Assembly (NCBI RefSeq): GCF_000153725.1
Contig: NZ_DS022276.1
Coordinates: 3,581,222 to 3,645,221 of the forward strand
Reading direction: 5' to 3'
Origin: Salipiger bermudensis HTCC2601
GTDB taxonomy: Bacteria; Pseudomonadota; Alphaproteobacteria; Rhodobacterales; Rhodobacteraceae
DNA: 64,000 bases
This document shows positions 26,408 through 36,408 of the stretch, piece by piece. How positions within the stretch are numbered: position 1 is the first letter of the stretch; each line of letters begins with the position of its first letter. The translations under genes and the position numbers were made by a program. The notes beneath the pieces are model-generated. The model saw only the letters and a program-made list of their open reading frames with translations, had not been told where the DNA came from and made no database searches.

Positions 26408-26530
26408 CGGGGGGCCAGCCCCCTCTTGGCGCCGTGCGCCAATTCACCCCCGAGGTATTTTTGAACCAAAGAAGCCAGAAGCGCTGCGCCCCTGGCTTCT
26501 CTTCGTCAAAAATACTCCCGCCGGAGGCGT
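26408..26530. repeat. Inverted pair of intergenic repeats (copies B and C)
   Basis: Copy B (plus sense, about 26449-26478, cccgaggtatttttgaacc then aaagaagcc) and copy C (minus sense, about 26492-26528) face each other between the 3' ends of ktrB and pyrH. Their ends pair as gaagccag (26471-26478) with ctggcttc (26492-26499) around a 13-base loop. The left flank has ccagccccctcttggcgccg, which resembles the flank of copy A. The pair could serve as a bidirectional transcription barrier. Confidence 0.65.
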
Positions 26531-26581
26531 CCGGCCGTGCCGCCGGTGCCGCGCTCGGAGCGAGGGCACGGCAGACAAGCG

Positions 26582-27307
26582 TCAGCCGCTGACCCGGGTA
26601 TAGGTGCCCTGCCCGGCAAGGATGCCGCGGAAGCCGCCCGGCTCGTCGAGCGAGAAGACGATGATCGGCAGGCTGTTGTCGCGGGCCAGCGCAATGGCCG
26701 AGGCGTCCATCACCTTGAGGTTCTTCACCAGCACGTCGTCATAGCTGACATTGTCGTAGCGCACCGCGTCGTCGTGCTTGACCGGATCCTTATCGTAGAC
26801 GCCGTCGACCTTGGTGCCCTTGAAGATCGCCTCGCAGGCCATCTCGTTGGCGCGCAGCGTGGCGGCGGTGTCGGTGGTGAAGTAGGGGTTGCCGGTGCCG
26901 GCCGCGAAGATGCACACCCGCTTCTTCTCGAGGTGGCGCACGGCGCGGCGGCGGATATAGGGCTCGGCGACCTCGTCCATGCGGATGGCCGAGATCACCC
27001 GGGTGAACACCCCCAACTCCTCGAGCGCCGACTGCATCGCAAGCGCGTTCATCACCGTGGCGAGCATCCCCATGTAGTCGGCGGTGGTGCGTTCCATGCC
27101 CTGAGCCGAGCCCGCAAGGCCGCGGAAGATGTTGCCGCCGCCGATCACCATGCAGATCTCGACGCCCATGTCGTGCACGCTCTTCACCTCGCGGGCGATG
27201 CGCTCGACGGTCGGCGGGTTCAGGCCGTAGCCCTGCTCTCCCATCAACGCCTCCCCGGAGATTTTCAGCAGGACGCGTTTGAAGGTGGTCTGCGGTGCCT
27301 CGGCCAT
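26582..27307 (-). CDS. pyrH: UMP kinase
   Basis: The 241-aa hexameric kinase phosphorylates UMP to [19 protein letters not shown] is the phosphate-binding N-terminus; [11 protein letters not shown], the [13 protein letters not shown] segment and [20 protein letters not shown] are family motifs, as is the C-terminal [13 protein letters not shown]. The start at 27307 is used. It stands apart from frr because of the ktrAB insertion and is divergent from miaA, 89 bp away. Confidence 0.97.
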   Translation of the reverse strand: MAEAPQTTFKRVLLKISGEALMGEQGYGLNPPTVERIAREVKSVHDMGVEICMVIGGGNIFRGLAGSAQGMERTTADYMGMLATVMNALAMQSALEELGVFTRVISAIRMDEVAEPYIRRRAVRHLEKKRVCIFAAGTGNPYFTTDTAATLRANEMACEAIFKGTKVDGVYDKDPVKHDDAVRYDNVSYDDVLVKNLKVMDASAIALARDNSLPIIVFSLDEPGGFRGILAGQGTYTRVSG

Positions 27308-27396
27308 GTTGAACTCCGTCGCTGAGAGGGGATAGGATCGGCGCCATATGTGGCGGAAAACCGGCGCCGCTGCAATGGCGCAGGATAGGGGAACAC

Positions 27397-28311
27397 ATGG
27401 TGAGCGAGGCCGGCCTGGCAGACAGACTTGCGCGTCTCGCGCCGGACCCGGAGCGCCCGGTCCTGATCGCCGGACCGACCGCCAGCGGCAAGTCCGCGCT
27501 GGCGCTGGAGATCGCTGCCCGGCAGGGTGGGGTCATCGTCAACGCCGATGCGATCCAGGTGTTTTCCGACTGGCGGGTGCTGACCGCAAGGCCGTCTCTT
27601 GAAGAAGAGGCGCAGGCCCCGCACCGGCTCTATGGTCACATCCCGGGCGCCCAAGCCTATTCGGTGGGCGAATGGCTGAGGGATCTGGCGCCGATTCTCG
27701 GGGGCGCCGAACGGCCGATCATCGTCGGCGGCACCGGTCTCTACTTCACCGCCCTGACCGAGGGGCTGGCCGAGATCCCGGCGACACCGCCGGAGATTCG
27801 CGCCGAGGCCATGGCGCGGCTGGCAGCTGGCGCGCTTGCGGCGATGGTAGCCGAGCTCGACCCAGAGACCCGCGCCCGCATCGACACCATGAACCCCATG
27901 CGGGTGCAGCGCGCCTGGGAGGTCCTGCGCGCCACAGGTCGCGGACTTGCCGACTGGCAGGACGAGACCCCTGCCCCGATGCTGCCGCTCGAACGCTGCC
28001 AGCCGATCCTCTTCGACGCGCCCAAGGACTGGCTCACCCCGCGCATCGAGTCGCGGTTCGACAAGATGATCCGCGAAGGCGCGCTCATTGAGGCCCGCGC
28101 CAACCTCGCCACCTGGTCACCCGACCTGCCCTCGGCCAAGGCGATCGGTGCCGCCGAGCTGATGGCGCATCTGCGCGGTGAGATCTCTCTCGGGGAGGCC
28201 GCGCACCGGGCCACCGTCCTCACGCGCCAGTTTGCCAAGCGCCAGCGCAGCTGGTTCCGCGCGCGGATGCGCGACTGGCCGCAGATCGCCCCCGCCGGGG
28301 CCGGCGCATGA
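27397..28311 (+). CDS. miaA: tRNA dimethylallyltransferase
   Basis: The 304-aa enzyme adds a dimethylallyl group to A37 of tRNAs that read UNN codons. The P-loop [12 protein letters not shown] is at about residues 26-37, followed by the substrate segment [19 protein letters not shown] and VGGTGLYF. It ends with the basic [15 protein letters not shown] segment. The stop overlaps the following AraC-type regulator gene by four bases (ATGA), so the two are probably co-translated although a functional link is not obvious. Confidence 0.95.
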   Translation: MVSEAGLADRLARLAPDPERPVLIAGPTASGKSALALEIAARQGGVIVNADAIQVFSDWRVLTARPSLEEEAQAPHRLYGHIPGAQAYSVGEWLRDLAPILGGAERPIIVGGTGLYFTALTEGLAEIPATPPEIRAEAMARLAAGALAAMVAELDPETRARIDTMNPMRVQRAWEVLRATGRGLADWQDETPAPMLPLERCQPILFDAPKDWLTPRIESRFDKMIREGALIEARANLATWSPDLPSAKAIGAAELMAHLRGEISLGEAAHRATVLTRQFAKRQRSWFRARMRDWPQIAPAGAGA

Positions 28312-29123
28312 GCGCCGCTGCCGCGGGGACCGCGCCCGTCCGGGTCGCGTCTTTGGGGCAGCAACCCGGCTGGCAGTACCGCCTGCTGCATGACCGCCCC
28401 GAGCACACGCTGATCTGGCTCACCCGCGGACAGGGCCGCGCCACCGTCGAGGGCCTGCGGCGCGGGCTCGGGCCGCACAATGCGCTGTTCATCCCGGCGG
28501 GCACGCTCTTCGCGCTCGAGCCGGGGCTGCAGAGCCTCGGGCTGGTGCTGCATAGCCCCGTCGGTGGCGATCTCTGGCCCGGGGCGCCGTGGCACCTGCG
28601 CATCCGCGAAGGCGCCGCACAGGCGGAGCTCACCGCCCTGCTTGATGCGATGATGCGCGAACAGAGCCAGCAGCGCGGGCACTTGGCTCAGGCCCTTGGC
28701 GCCCATGCCAGCCTCGTCTCCGTCTGGCTGCACCGTCAGGGCGAAGCCGCGCCGCAGGACGATGGCAAGCCCAACGCGGCGCGGCGGCTGATGCGGCTCT
28801 ATGCCTGCGCGCTCAGCGCCGGCTTCCGCAGCGACCGGGGCGTATCGGACTATGCCGCCGCGCTCGGTGTGACGCCCACGCACCTGACGCGCACCGCGCG
28901 CGCTGCCTGCGACCGAACCGCCGCGACGATGCTGGCCGAGCGCAAGCTGCACGAGGCGCAGCGGCTGCTGGCCCAGCCGGACCCGCCGGTGAACCGCATC
29001 GCCGAGAGCCTTGGCTTCCACAGCGCGCCCTATTTCACCCGCTTCATCCGCAGCCATACCGGCCACTCTCCGACCGAGATCCGCCGTGGCCGGCACGGCG
29101 CCCGCCCCGGGCTGCGTCACTAG
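28308..29123 (+). CDS. AraC family transcriptional regulator
   Basis: The 271-aa protein has an N-terminal cupin-like sensor region (about 10-110, including [19 protein letters not shown] and [14 protein letters not shown]) and a C-terminal AraC double helix-turn-helix (about 175-262, ending [20 protein letters not shown] then [13 protein letters not shown]). It is translationally coupled to miaA and lies 92 bp upstream of a Tat-exported solute-binding protein gene, which is its most likely neighbouring target, although the ligand is unknown. Confidence 0.88.
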   Translation: MSAAAAGTAPVRVASLGQQPGWQYRLLHDRPEHTLIWLTRGQGRATVEGLRRGLGPHNALFIPAGTLFALEPGLQSLGLVLHSPVGGDLWPGAPWHLRIREGAAQAELTALLDAMMREQSQQRGHLAQALGAHASLVSVWLHRQGEAAPQDDGKPNAARRLMRLYACALSAGFRSDRGVSDYAAALGVTPTHLTRTARAACDRTAATMLAERKLHEAQRLLAQPDPPVNRIAESLGFHSAPYFTRFIRSHTGHSPTEIRRGRHGARPGLRH

Positions 29124-29215
29124 CCGTCTGATGCGGGAAAATCCTTGCCCCTGCGGGCGGATATGGGGTTTGATCTGCGGCGAAGGACTCTGCCGCGCGG
29201 CAGGAAAGGACCGAC

Positions 29216-30901
29216 ATGACCAAGACCGGTGAGCCCCGGGCGACGCATCCCGCGGCACAGCTTTACGCGCGAGAGCTGGCGCAGGGCCTGATCGGCCGGC
29301 GCGAGTTCCTGACCCGCGTCACGGGGCTCGGTCTCGGCGTCGGTGCCGCCTATGCGCTGGGCGGTCTGGGCACGCCCGCCCAGGCCCAGGAACCACCGCA
29401 AGGCGCCGGAGAGGCGTTGCCCGGCCTGCGCATCCAGATGGAGGTGCGGCCGCTCAAGGACCCCCGCACCGCCGACTGGTCCGAGATCACCAACATCACC
29501 CGCGGCTGGCTGGAATACCTCGTCGAGTACAATCGCGACGGCTCGGTCCGCGGCATGTTGCTCGAGGGCTGGGACGTCAACGACGACGCCACCGAATACG
29601 TGCTGCACGTCCGCCCCGGCGTGACATGGACCACCGGCGAGCCCTTCACCGCCTCGGACGTGGTACGCCTTTTCCATTACTGGTGCGACCGCGAGATCGA
29701 GGGCAATTCGATGGCGGGCCGTCTCACCACGTTGGTGGATCGCGAGACCGGCAAGCTTCACGAGGGCGCCGTGACCGAGCTCGACCCGCTCACCGTCCGC
29801 CTCGCGCTGCCGATGCCCGACGTGGCGCTGATCGTCGGGCTCGCCGACTACCCCGCCGCCGTGGTTCACGCCAGCCACGACCCCGAAGAGATGCTCTCGG
29901 CCCCCGTGGGCACAGGGCCCTACCTGCCCGCAAGCCTGGTCCCGGGCGAGCGGGCGGTGCTGGTCCGCAACCGCGATCACGACTGGTGGGGCGATCGCGC
30001 CGAAGGCTTCGGCGGTGCCACGCTCGAACGCATCGAGTTCCTCGATTACGGCACCGACCCGGCCGCCTGGCTCGCCGCCGCAGAGGCCGGCGAGGTCGAC
30101 ATGCTCTACGAGAATATCGGCGATTTCATCGCTCTCGGCGATGCGCTCGGCTGGGAGCGCTCGCAGGTGGTGACCGGCTCCACCGTGGTGCTGCGCGGCA
30201 ACCAGACGGCGCTCGTCGAGGGCAAGGCGCCCTATGCAGACCAGCGCGTGCGACGGGCGCTGCAACTCGCCATCGACAACGCTTTCTGCCTTGAATACGG
30301 CCATTCCGACCTCGGCGTGGTGGCCGAGAACCACCATGTCGCGCCGGTCCATCCCGACTACGCCGATGTGGGCCACACGCCCTATGACCCCGAGGCCGCC
30401 GTGGCCCTGCTCGAAGAGGCCGGAATGCTGGATTTCGAGCACGATCTCGTCACGCTCGATGACGGCCTGACCATGCGCACCGGAGACGCGGCCGAGGCCC
30501 TGCTCAAGGATGCGGGGATCAAGGTCACCCGAACGGTCCTGCCCGGCTCGCGCTTCTGGAGCGAGTGGAAGAGCTATCCGCTGTCGATCACCGAGTGGAA
30601 CCACCGCCCTTTGGGCATCCAGGTGCTGGCGCTGGCCTATCGCTCGGGTGAATCGTGGAACGAAACCGGCTATGCCAATCCCGAGTTCGACGCTCTGGTG
30701 GCGGAGGCGCTGGCCATCGCCGACAACGCGGCGCGGCGCGACGTCATGGCCCGGATCGAGCGGCTGTTGCAGGACGATGCGGTGATCGTGCAGCCCTACT
30801 GGCGCTCGCTCTACCGCCACTATCGTCCGGGCGTCATCGGGGCCGAGATGCATCCCTCTTTCGAGATCCACCTCTACAAGCTCGGCCTCTCGCAGGGCTG
30901 A
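29216..30901 (+). CDS. Tat-exported family 5 solute-binding protein
   Basis: The 561-aa substrate-binding protein of the peptide/nickel ABC transporter class starts with a long N-region and a twin-arginine motif [18 protein letters not shown], with cleavage near AQA; this indicates folded export through Tat. The body shows [40 protein letters not shown] and [21 protein letters not shown], typical of SBP_bac_5. No transporter membrane or ATPase genes are adjacent. The substrate cannot be read from sequence. Confidence 0.9.
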   Translation: MTKTGEPRATHPAAQLYARELAQGLIGRREFLTRVTGLGLGVGAAYALGGLGTPAQAQEPPQGAGEALPGLRIQMEVRPLKDPRTADWSEITNITRGWLEYLVEYNRDGSVRGMLLEGWDVNDDATEYVLHVRPGVTWTTGEPFTASDVVRLFHYWCDREIEGNSMAGRLTTLVDRETGKLHEGAVTELDPLTVRLALPMPDVALIVGLADYPAAVVHASHDPEEMLSAPVGTGPYLPASLVPGERAVLVRNRDHDWWGDRAEGFGGATLERIEFLDYGTDPAAWLAAAEAGEVDMLYENIGDFIALGDALGWERSQVVTGSTVVLRGNQTALVEGKAPYADQRVRRALQLAIDNAFCLEYGHSDLGVVAENHHVAPVHPDYADVGHTPYDPEAAVALLEEAGMLDFEHDLVTLDDGLTMRTGDAAEALLKDAGIKVTRTVLPGSRFWSEWKSYPLSITEWNHRPLGIQVLALAYRSGESWNETGYANPEFDALVAEALAIADNAARRDVMARIERLLQDDAVIVQPYWRSLYRHYRPGVIGAEMHPSFEIHLYKLGLSQG

Positions 30902-30914
30902 GCGCGCCTCTTCC

Positions 30915-32072
30915 CTATTCCCCCAGAAGGTGCTCGTAGCGCTGATCCGTCAGCGTCTCGAGAAAGGCCACCAGCGCGTCGATGCGCTGGTCCTCGAGCG
31001 CCGGCCCATGGGTCAGCTCGTCCATCGCGATGTTCTCGGCCACTTCCGGCGGCCCGAACGGCGCGCCAGTCTCGGGGTTGATCTTCCGCGCCTCGGACCG
31101 CGTGTTGTAGGTGTTGTAGAACAGGATGACCGTGCGCAGATCCTCGAAGACGCCGTTGTGCATGTAGGGCGCCGTCACCGCGACATTGCGCAGCGTCGGT
31201 GTGCGATAGCGGCCCTCGCTGTCGGCGGCCGCCTCGACCCCCGGATTGCCATGCAGCCCGAGATCGGCGGTGGTGATGCCGTTCATCGCCCGCAGATCGC
31301 TGTTCTCGGGCACACCGATATTGTGGAAACGGTAATCCGAGAAAGTCTCCTCCGGGTCCACGGCGCTGCGGCGCAGCTGGTGGCACTGGTTGCAGTTGGT
31401 GAATTGCTGCGAGAAGAACAGCAGCCGCCCCAGCTCCTCCTGCCGGGTCAGTTCGGCCTCGCCGCGCAGGAAGCGGTCATATTTCGAGTCGAACGGCGCG
31501 AATTCCGGCCCGCGCTCAAAGGCGGCGATGGCGCGGGTCATGGCCTCGTATCCGGCCTTCGGCGCGTCGAGAACCCCGGCCCCGAAGAGCTTCGGGAAGG
31601 CCTGAGCATAGATCGGATCCCCGCGCAGACGCGCCACCACGGCGGCCTCGTCGGCCATGCCCATCTCGACCGGGTTCAGCGGCGGGCCGCCAGCCTGCGC
31701 CTCGAGCGTGCCGGCGCGGCCGTCATGGAACAGCCCGCCCCACCACTCACCCTCCTCGTTCTTTCCGAAGGGCGGCACGAAGGCGGCATAGGTCGCGGTC
31801 GGTGCGTTGCGATCGCCGAGCGAGCTGCCATCGTCACCGGGCGACGCCGCGCCGCGCGGATCGGCAAAGGCATAGGCCGGATCGTGACAGGTGGCGCAGC
31901 TCTGGGTGCGGTTCCGCGACAGGTTGGGATCGAAGAACAGCGCCTCGCCAAGCGCCTCGAGACTGTCCGGGACGTCCGGCGGCGTGGCGCGCAGGGCGCT
32001 GGCAGCAAGGCCCGCCGCGAGCGCGGCGGCAACGGTCAGGCTGAGGATCGGGGCGGTCTTCATCGGGCGCAT
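30915..32072 (-). CDS. Di-haem cytochrome c peroxidase family protein
   Basis: The 385-aa periplasmic protein carries two c-type haem sites, CATCH at about residues 59-63 and CNQCH near 225, in the layout of the bacterial CcpA/MauG family. The domain starts LGEALFFDPNLSRNRTQS and has the conserved TPTLRNVAVTAPYMHNG segment near the C-terminus. Residues 1-28 are a signal peptide. ATG 32072 is preferred, with ATG 32063 also possible. It likely reduces hydrogen peroxide or oxidises a small-molecule or protein substrate. It depends on the Ccm system, part of which is encoded at 57-59.5 kb. Confidence 0.9.
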   Translation of the reverse strand: MRPMKTAPILSLTVAAALAAGLAASALRATPPDVPDSLEALGEALFFDPNLSRNRTQSCATCHDPAYAFADPRGAASPGDDGSSLGDRNAPTATYAAFVPPFGKNEEGEWWGGLFHDGRAGTLEAQAGGPPLNPVEMGMADEAAVVARLRGDPIYAQAFPKLFGAGVLDAPKAGYEAMTRAIAAFERGPEFAPFDSKYDRFLRGEAELTRQEELGRLLFFSQQFTNCNQCHQLRRSAVDPEETFSDYRFHNIGVPENSDLRAMNGITTADLGLHGNPGVEAAADSEGRYRTPTLRNVAVTAPYMHNGVFEDLRTVILFYNTYNTRSEARKINPETGAPFGPPEVAENIAMDELTHGPALEDQRIDALVAFLETLTDQRYEHLLGE

Positions 32073-32166
32073 CCACTGAGCACGAGACAATGGTCCCGTG
32101 CCTAGACCCAAGCGCCGGAGAGGTCAATTCCCGAGCATTTCCCTAGGACAAGATGTCCCGGTCCGC

Positions 32167-32784
32167 TCAGCTGCCCCAGATAATCTTCACGTAATTCCGG
32201 GTTTCGCGGTAGGGCGGCACCCCGCCATGTTTCTCGACCGCACCGGGGCCGGCATTGTAGGCCGCCAGCGCCAGCCGCCATGAGCCGAAGGTGACGAATT
32301 GCTGCTTGAGATAGCGCGCCCCGCCCTCGAGGTTCTGCGCCGGGTCGTGCGGGTTCACCCCGAGCCGCTTGGCGGTGAAGGGCATGAGTTGCGCGAGGCC
32401 GATGGCGCCCTTGTGCGACAGCGCCTTCGGATTGAAGTTCGACTCTTGCTTCACCAGCCGCAGGAACAGGTCTTCGGGCACGCCGTGACGGCGCGCGGCG
32501 GTGCGCGCCATGTCGGCATACTGACCGTTGTAGCGCCCGCGATAGACCGGCGTGCTGTCCTCGTCGCCGCCCATCGGGCCCCATTTTGTCGGGGTGATCA
32601 CCGAGGCCGGCTTGAGCCGCACCGAGCTGCGGTATTGCTCCGCCGCACGGTTGTCGAGCACGGAGGTCTGCTTGCGAAACAGCATGTTCCGGTTCTTGGT
32701 CGAAATGGTCTCGGCCTGGACGGCCGTGGCGGAAATGGCGGCGCAAAGCAGCGCCGGCAACGCCTTACGTGGCAGTACTCGCAT
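32167..32784 (-). CDS. Lytic transglycosylase (SLT domain)
   Basis: The 205-aa exported enzyme has a signal peptide ([20 protein letters not shown], cleavage after VQA) and a C-terminal SLT domain. The catalytic Glu lies in [17 protein letters not shown], followed by [17 protein letters not shown] and [20 protein letters not shown]. It cleaves peptidoglycan glycan strands to anhydro-muropeptides. It is divergent from ssb across 307 bp. The short length without extra domains suggests a remodelling enzyme rather than part of a secretion complex. Confidence 0.9.
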   Translation of the reverse strand: MRVLPRKALPALLCAAISATAVQAETISTKNRNMLFRKQTSVLDNRAAEQYRSSVRLKPASVITPTKWGPMGGDEDSTPVYRGRYNGQYADMARTAARRHGVPEDLFLRLVKQESNFNPKALSHKGAIGLAQLMPFTAKRLGVNPHDPAQNLEGGARYLKQQFVTFGSWRLALAAYNAGPGAVEKHGGVPPYRETRNYVKIIWGS

Positions 32785-33091
32785 GAACCACCCTGTTCTG
32801 TCCCAATGTCCACGGGGGCGACGTTGCGCCCCTCAAATCCCGCGCCGACTATACGGATCACGCAGGATTTCGCTACCCCTGCGACCGCCGGCGCGCAGGT
32901 TCCCGCCAATCTTTCGTTAACCAATCCCGAACGGTTCATTAACCGTGGCCGGTGTATCAGGCACTGTTCCCGGCGGGCGGGCGCGCGCCGGGGTTTTCCA
33001 CAACGATCCGGTGGCATGGTGCGGCATGGCTGTGTAAGGCTCCTTGAAACCCCTCCGGGGGAGAAGAATCGGAACAACGCGTGAGGATGAC
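32785..33091. other. Divergent intergenic region upstream of ssb
   Basis: No gene is visible in this 307-bp gap. It contains a short palindrome gaacggttc at about 32929-32937 flanked by two ttaacc elements. These are possible regulator sites, but the spacing does not fit a GAAC-N7-GAAC LexA box or a TTAA-N7-TTAA CtrA site. An ssb ribosome site (GAGGA) lies just before 33092. Confidence 0.35.
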
Positions 33092-33607
33092 ATGGCCGGC
33101 TCAGTGAACAAGGTGATCCTGGTGGGCAATCTCGGGGCCGATCCCGAGACCCGCACCTTCCAGAACGGCGGCAAGGTGTGCAACCTGCGGATCGCCACCT
33201 CGGAGAACTGGAAGGACCGCAACACCGGCGAGCGCCGCGAGCGCACCGAGTGGCACTCGGTCGCGATCTTCTCGGAACCGCTGGCGCGGATCGCCGAGCA
33301 GTATCTGCGCAAGGGCTCGAAGGTCTATCTCGAAGGCCAGCTCGAGACCCGCAAATGGCAGGACCAGTCCGGCCAGGATCGCTACTCGACCGAGGTCGTG
33401 CTGCGCCCCTATCGCGGCGAGCTGACCCTGCTCGACAGCCGCCAAGGTGGCGGCGGCGGCGGTGACTTCGGCGGTTCCGGCGGCGGCTACGGTGGTGGCG
33501 GCGGCGGTGGCGGCTATGGCGGTGGCCGCGACGATTACGGCAGCGGCTCGGGCGGCGGCGGTGGCCGTGCTCCCTCGCGCGATCTCGACGACGAGATCCC
33601 GTTCTAA
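33092..33607 (+). CDS. ssb: Single-stranded DNA-binding protein
   Basis: The 171-aa protein has an N-terminal OB-fold (about 1-110, starting [20 protein letters not shown]) with [19 protein letters not shown] and the strand [14 protein letters not shown] glycine-rich disordered linker (about 118-160) follows, and the acidic C-terminal tip DLDDEIPF recruits replication and repair proteins. The start at 33092 has GAGGA upstream; an upstream in-frame ATG would add 16 non-conserved residues. No SOS box is visible upstream. Confidence 0.97.
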   Translation: MAGSVNKVILVGNLGADPETRTFQNGGKVCNLRIATSENWKDRNTGERRERTEWHSVAIFSEPLARIAEQYLRKGSKVYLEGQLETRKWQDQSGQDRYSTEVVLRPYRGELTLLDSRQGGGGGGDFGGSGGGYGGGGGGGGYGGGRDDYGSGSGGGGGRAPSRDLDDEIPF

Positions 33608-33634
33608 GATCGCGCCACTGGCGGATTTGAGAAG

Positions 33635-33666
33635 GCCCGGTGCTCCTCGGAGCGCCGGGCTTTTTT
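33635..33666 (+). terminator. Rho-independent terminator of ssb
   Basis: The stem gcccggtgct-cctcgg-agcgccgggc (10 bp with one G-T pair) is followed by six T, 28 bp after the ssb stop. Confidence 0.85.
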
Positions 33667-33963
33667 CAGGCGCGGCAAGATCGAGCCGACGCGCCAAAAT
33701 CTGCGATACGAGCCGGGCCGGCGCCTGCCCGTGGGGTGGCGCTTGCCGCCTCCGAGGTCGTCGATGTATCCCCGCCAAGTCCGGACGACCTCAATCCAGA
33801 GCGCAAAGATGACAAAGCGCCAGCCCGCCGGGACGGGCAGGCGCTCGCCCGGCGCCTTCGGCCTGTTCCGGGCAGATCAGCGCGGGGATCGGAACCCGAA
33901 AGTCGTCGAGGTCAGGAGCGCCGCTCCACAGGCAGACGCCTGCCGCCTAGAAGCTCAGCGGCC
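33667..33963. other. Gap between ssb and the Ppx/GppA gene
   Basis: I see no gene in these 297 bases. The only recognisable signal is the minus-strand hairpin at 33811-33844 (listed separately), which probably ends the ppx transcript. Confidence 0.4.
33811..33844 (-). terminator. Probable terminator of the Ppx/GppA gene
   Basis: On the minus strand gcgcctgcccg-tcccgg-cgggctggcgc (11 bp with one mismatch) is followed by tttgtc. It lies about 120 bp after the stop at 33964, in the correct orientation. Confidence 0.5.
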
Positions 33964-35076
33964 TCAGAGCGGCCCGTCCTCCAGCACCCCATCGGCAGAC
34001 ATCTGTGCGTAGAGCAGCCCTTCGCGCAGACCACGGTCGGCGACCGACAGGCGATCGGTGGGCCACAGCCGCAGCAGCGCCTGCAGGATCGCCGCACCCG
34101 ACATGATCAGCGCCTGCCGGTCCTGCCCGATGCGCGGATCGCGGCGGCGGCCAGCCGGGCCCATCTCAAGATATCGTCCGATCACGGCCTCGATCTGATC
34201 CGAGGTCATGCGCAGGCCGTCGACCTTCGTCCGGTCGTACCGCCGCAGCCCCAGATGCGAGGCCGCCACCGTGGTCACCGTGCCGGAGGTGCCGACGATC
34301 TGGAAACCTTCGCGCGACTGGGCATCCTTGTAGGGCGCGAACTCCGAGAGGTTCTCCTCGAAATACCAGCTCATTAAAGCATAGCGCGCGGCGTCATCCT
34401 CGACGTCGTTGAACTGGTCGCGCAGCGTCGCCACCCCCAGCGGCACCGAGATCCAGTCGACCACCTTGGCCGCGGGAAACGGGCTCTCGGGCGGGTGGAA
34501 GCCGGCATGCAGCCGCATGATCGCCGCCGGCCGGTCGCGCCGCGGCACCGAGGAAAGGTCGATCCACACCAACTCGGTCGAGCCGCCGCCGATATCCACG
34601 ACCAGAAGCTGCTCGGTGCGGGTCGAAACCAGCGGCGCGCAGGAGATCACCGCGAGACGCGCCTCTTCCTCGGGCTGGATGATCTCGAGCTGCAGACCCG
34701 TCTCGCGCCGAACCTGCCGGATGAACTCGCGCGCATTCTGCGCCCGGCGGCAGGCCTCGGTGGCGACCAGCCGCATACGTTCGACCTTGTGGCGCTTGAT
34801 CTTCTGCTGGCAGACGCGGATCGCCCCGATGGTGCGATTCATCGAGGCACGCGAAAGCCGCCCCGTCCGCTCGAGCCCCTGCCCGAGCTGGACGGATTTG
34901 GAGAAGCTGTCGACCACATGGAACTGGCTGCCCTTGGGTTGGGCAATCAGCATGCGGCAACTGTTCGTGCCCAGATCCAGAGCGGCATAAAGCGCACTAG
35001 GATCAGGCGGTTGCGGCGCGGGGCTCTCTACCGGTCTCGGGAAAGCGCCCGCACCTTTGGGACGCCTTGGCGCCAT
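33964..35076 (-). CDS. Ppx/GppA family phosphatase
   Basis: The 370-aa protein belongs to the ASKHA-fold exopolyphosphatase/pppGpp phosphohydrolase family. LYAALDLGTNSCRMLIAQP is the phosphate-1 motif (from about residue 30), and VVDIGGGSTELVWI is the phosphate-2 motif; IVGTSGTVTTVAA is a third conserved glycine segment. It could degrade polyphosphate or convert pppGpp to ppGpp, and the sequence does not separate these. An N-terminal proline-rich stretch of about 28 residues precedes the domain. Confidence 0.88.
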   Translation of the reverse strand: MAPRRPKGAGAFPRPVESPAPQPPDPSALYAALDLGTNSCRMLIAQPKGSQFHVVDSFSKSVQLGQGLERTGRLSRASMNRTIGAIRVCQQKIKRHKVERMRLVATEACRRAQNAREFIRQVRRETGLQLEIIQPEEEARLAVISCAPLVSTRTEQLLVVDIGGGSTELVWIDLSSVPRRDRPAAIMRLHAGFHPPESPFPAAKVVDWISVPLGVATLRDQFNDVEDDAARYALMSWYFEENLSEFAPYKDAQSREGFQIVGTSGTVTTVAASHLGLRRYDRTKVDGLRMTSDQIEAVIGRYLEMGPAGRRRDPRIGQDRQALIMSGAAILQALLRLWPTDRLSVADRGLREGLLYAQMSADGVLEDGPL

Positions 35077-35108
35077 GACTGTGCGCCTTTCCGAATTTTA
35101 AGTTGGCG

Positions 35109-35807
35109 TCACGATACGCGGCGCGCGGTTCCCGTGCAAGCGCGATGCAGGCGCGGACCAAAGGGATTTTCATAGAACTCGGCCAGATAGCCGTATTCCT
35201 CTTCGAGATGGTCGCGCAGCACCGAGCGCGTCTCGGGCGCGAGATCGTCAGGCCCCAGCCGCGTCTCGCTGCGGTTCTCGCGCGCGATGGTCACGCGGCA
35301 GCCGGTGCGCTCGGCCAGTTCCTCTCCGAACAGCGCGAGTTCGGAGGTGCGGTAGATCCGGTCGTAGCGCCCGAGATCCGGCCCGAGGAAAAGCCACGCG
35401 GGCAGCGCGTGGTGCTTGATCACCGAGGCTGCCTCGACATAGGCGCGCAGGTTCTGAAAGAAGAAGTCCGGATCGGGATCCATCGGCAGGTCAACCCTGC
35501 CGCGCAGGATCTTGCGGCAATTGTGCAGCTCGCGCATGCCGACCACCCGGTTGGTGTAGACCGAGAGCAGCCGTTTGAGCGGATCGCGCACCACGCAAAA
35601 GCGCCACCAGTCGTCATACGCCTTCCAGCGGTGCGGGCGGAAGCGCATGGTCGGGTAGAGCCGGTGCCAGGTCATCACGTCCGCGGCTTCGCCCTCGGGC
35701 ACGGCCGTGTCGGGATCGACCTGCGCCAGCGCGGCCTTCACGGTGGAGCAGCCCGCCTTGGGCAGCGCCATGTAGGCAATCCTGTGCGCTTTCACCGCGA
35801 TGACCAT
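35109..35807 (-). CDS. Sulfotransferase family 2 protein
   Basis: The 232-aa protein has the two PAPS-binding signatures of carbohydrate-type sulfotransferases: MALPKAGCSTVKAAL near residue 14 (5'-phosphosulfate loop) and FCVVRDPLKRLLSVYTNRV near residue 70 (3'-phosphate site). It probably sulfates a surface glycan or lipid, but the acceptor is unknown. The start at 35807 has GTAGGGA upstream; an earlier start at 35939 would add a leader without similarity. It stands alone between ppx and the divergent one-carbon cluster. Confidence 0.8.
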   Translation of the reverse strand: MVIAVKAHRIAYMALPKAGCSTVKAALAQVDPDTAVPEGEAADVMTWHRLYPTMRFRPHRWKAYDDWWRFCVVRDPLKRLLSVYTNRVVGMRELHNCRKILRGRVDLPMDPDPDFFFQNLRAYVEAASVIKHHALPAWLFLGPDLGRYDRIYRTSELALFGEELAERTGCRVTIARENRSETRLGPDDLAPETRSVLRDHLEEEYGYLAEFYENPFGPRLHRACTGTARRVS

Positions 35808-36061
35808 CGCTTTCCCTACCCTTCGTAGCCGCAGGCAGCTGCGCCCGCGCGCCGACATCACAGCAAGCCTGCCGTAAAAGCGCAGCAAAAATATGTCAAA
35901 AGGATAGTTTTTGGAGGTCCACCCGCCTTCTGGTTGCAACCCTGACCGAACGGGCGACCGACCCGACGTCGCACACGGGACGGTGAGTGTCGAAAACCGA
36001 CCCCGGCGCAGCAGGCGGCGCCGCTAAACAAAAAGGAACAGGAGGAAGGGAATCGCCCGAC

Positions 36062-36376
36062 ATGCCCGAGATCACCATCGTCTACTGGCGCGACATCCCG
36101 GCGCAGGTGCTTGTGGGCCGCGGTCGCCGCGGCGCCAAGGCGCCGCTGCCGGAGCGCTTCGAGCAGGCGATCGACCGGGCCGCGATGAAGGTGGGCGCGT
36201 CCGACACCGATGCCTATCTCGCCGAGTGGCGGCGCGCCTCCGGTGGCGAGGCTGATGGCGAGCCGCAGGCGCTGGCCGAGGCCACCGCCGCCCGCCTCGA
36301 GCATGATTACGACGATGCCCGTCTTCGGGCCCTGATCGCCAATGACGGCTGGGCCCCCGGCCCGGCAACCCCCTGA
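36062..36376 (+). CDS. Virulence-factor domain (PF13769-type) protein
   Basis: The 104-aa cytoplasmic protein begins MPEITIVYWRDIPAQVLVGR and contains AEWRR and an acidic C-terminal half. It matches the small 'virulence factor' domain family, which has no defined activity despite its name. The ATG at 36062 lies after a GGAGGAAGGG tract, somewhat distant; an in-frame GTG at 35987 is an alternative. It is the first gene of the corrinoid/THF cluster, ahead of metF, so a role in one-carbon or cobalamin chemistry is more likely than virulence. Confidence 0.75.
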   Translation: MPEITIVYWRDIPAQVLVGRGRRGAKAPLPERFEQAIDRAAMKVGASDTDAYLAEWRRASGGEADGEPQALAEATAARLEHDYDDARLRALIANDGWAPGPATP

Positions 36377-36408
36377 CGCCCCCCCTGATGACCCTAAGGA
36401 GCCGCTGG

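Noticed and set aside
32900-33091. LexA or CtrA site upstream of ssb
   Set aside because: The gaacggttc palindrome and two ttaacc elements do not have the N7 spacing of either site.
35808-36061. SAM, SAH or cobalamin riboswitch before the one-carbon cluster
   Set aside because: I looked for conserved cores of these riboswitches and found none; a covariance-model search would be needed to exclude a divergent type.
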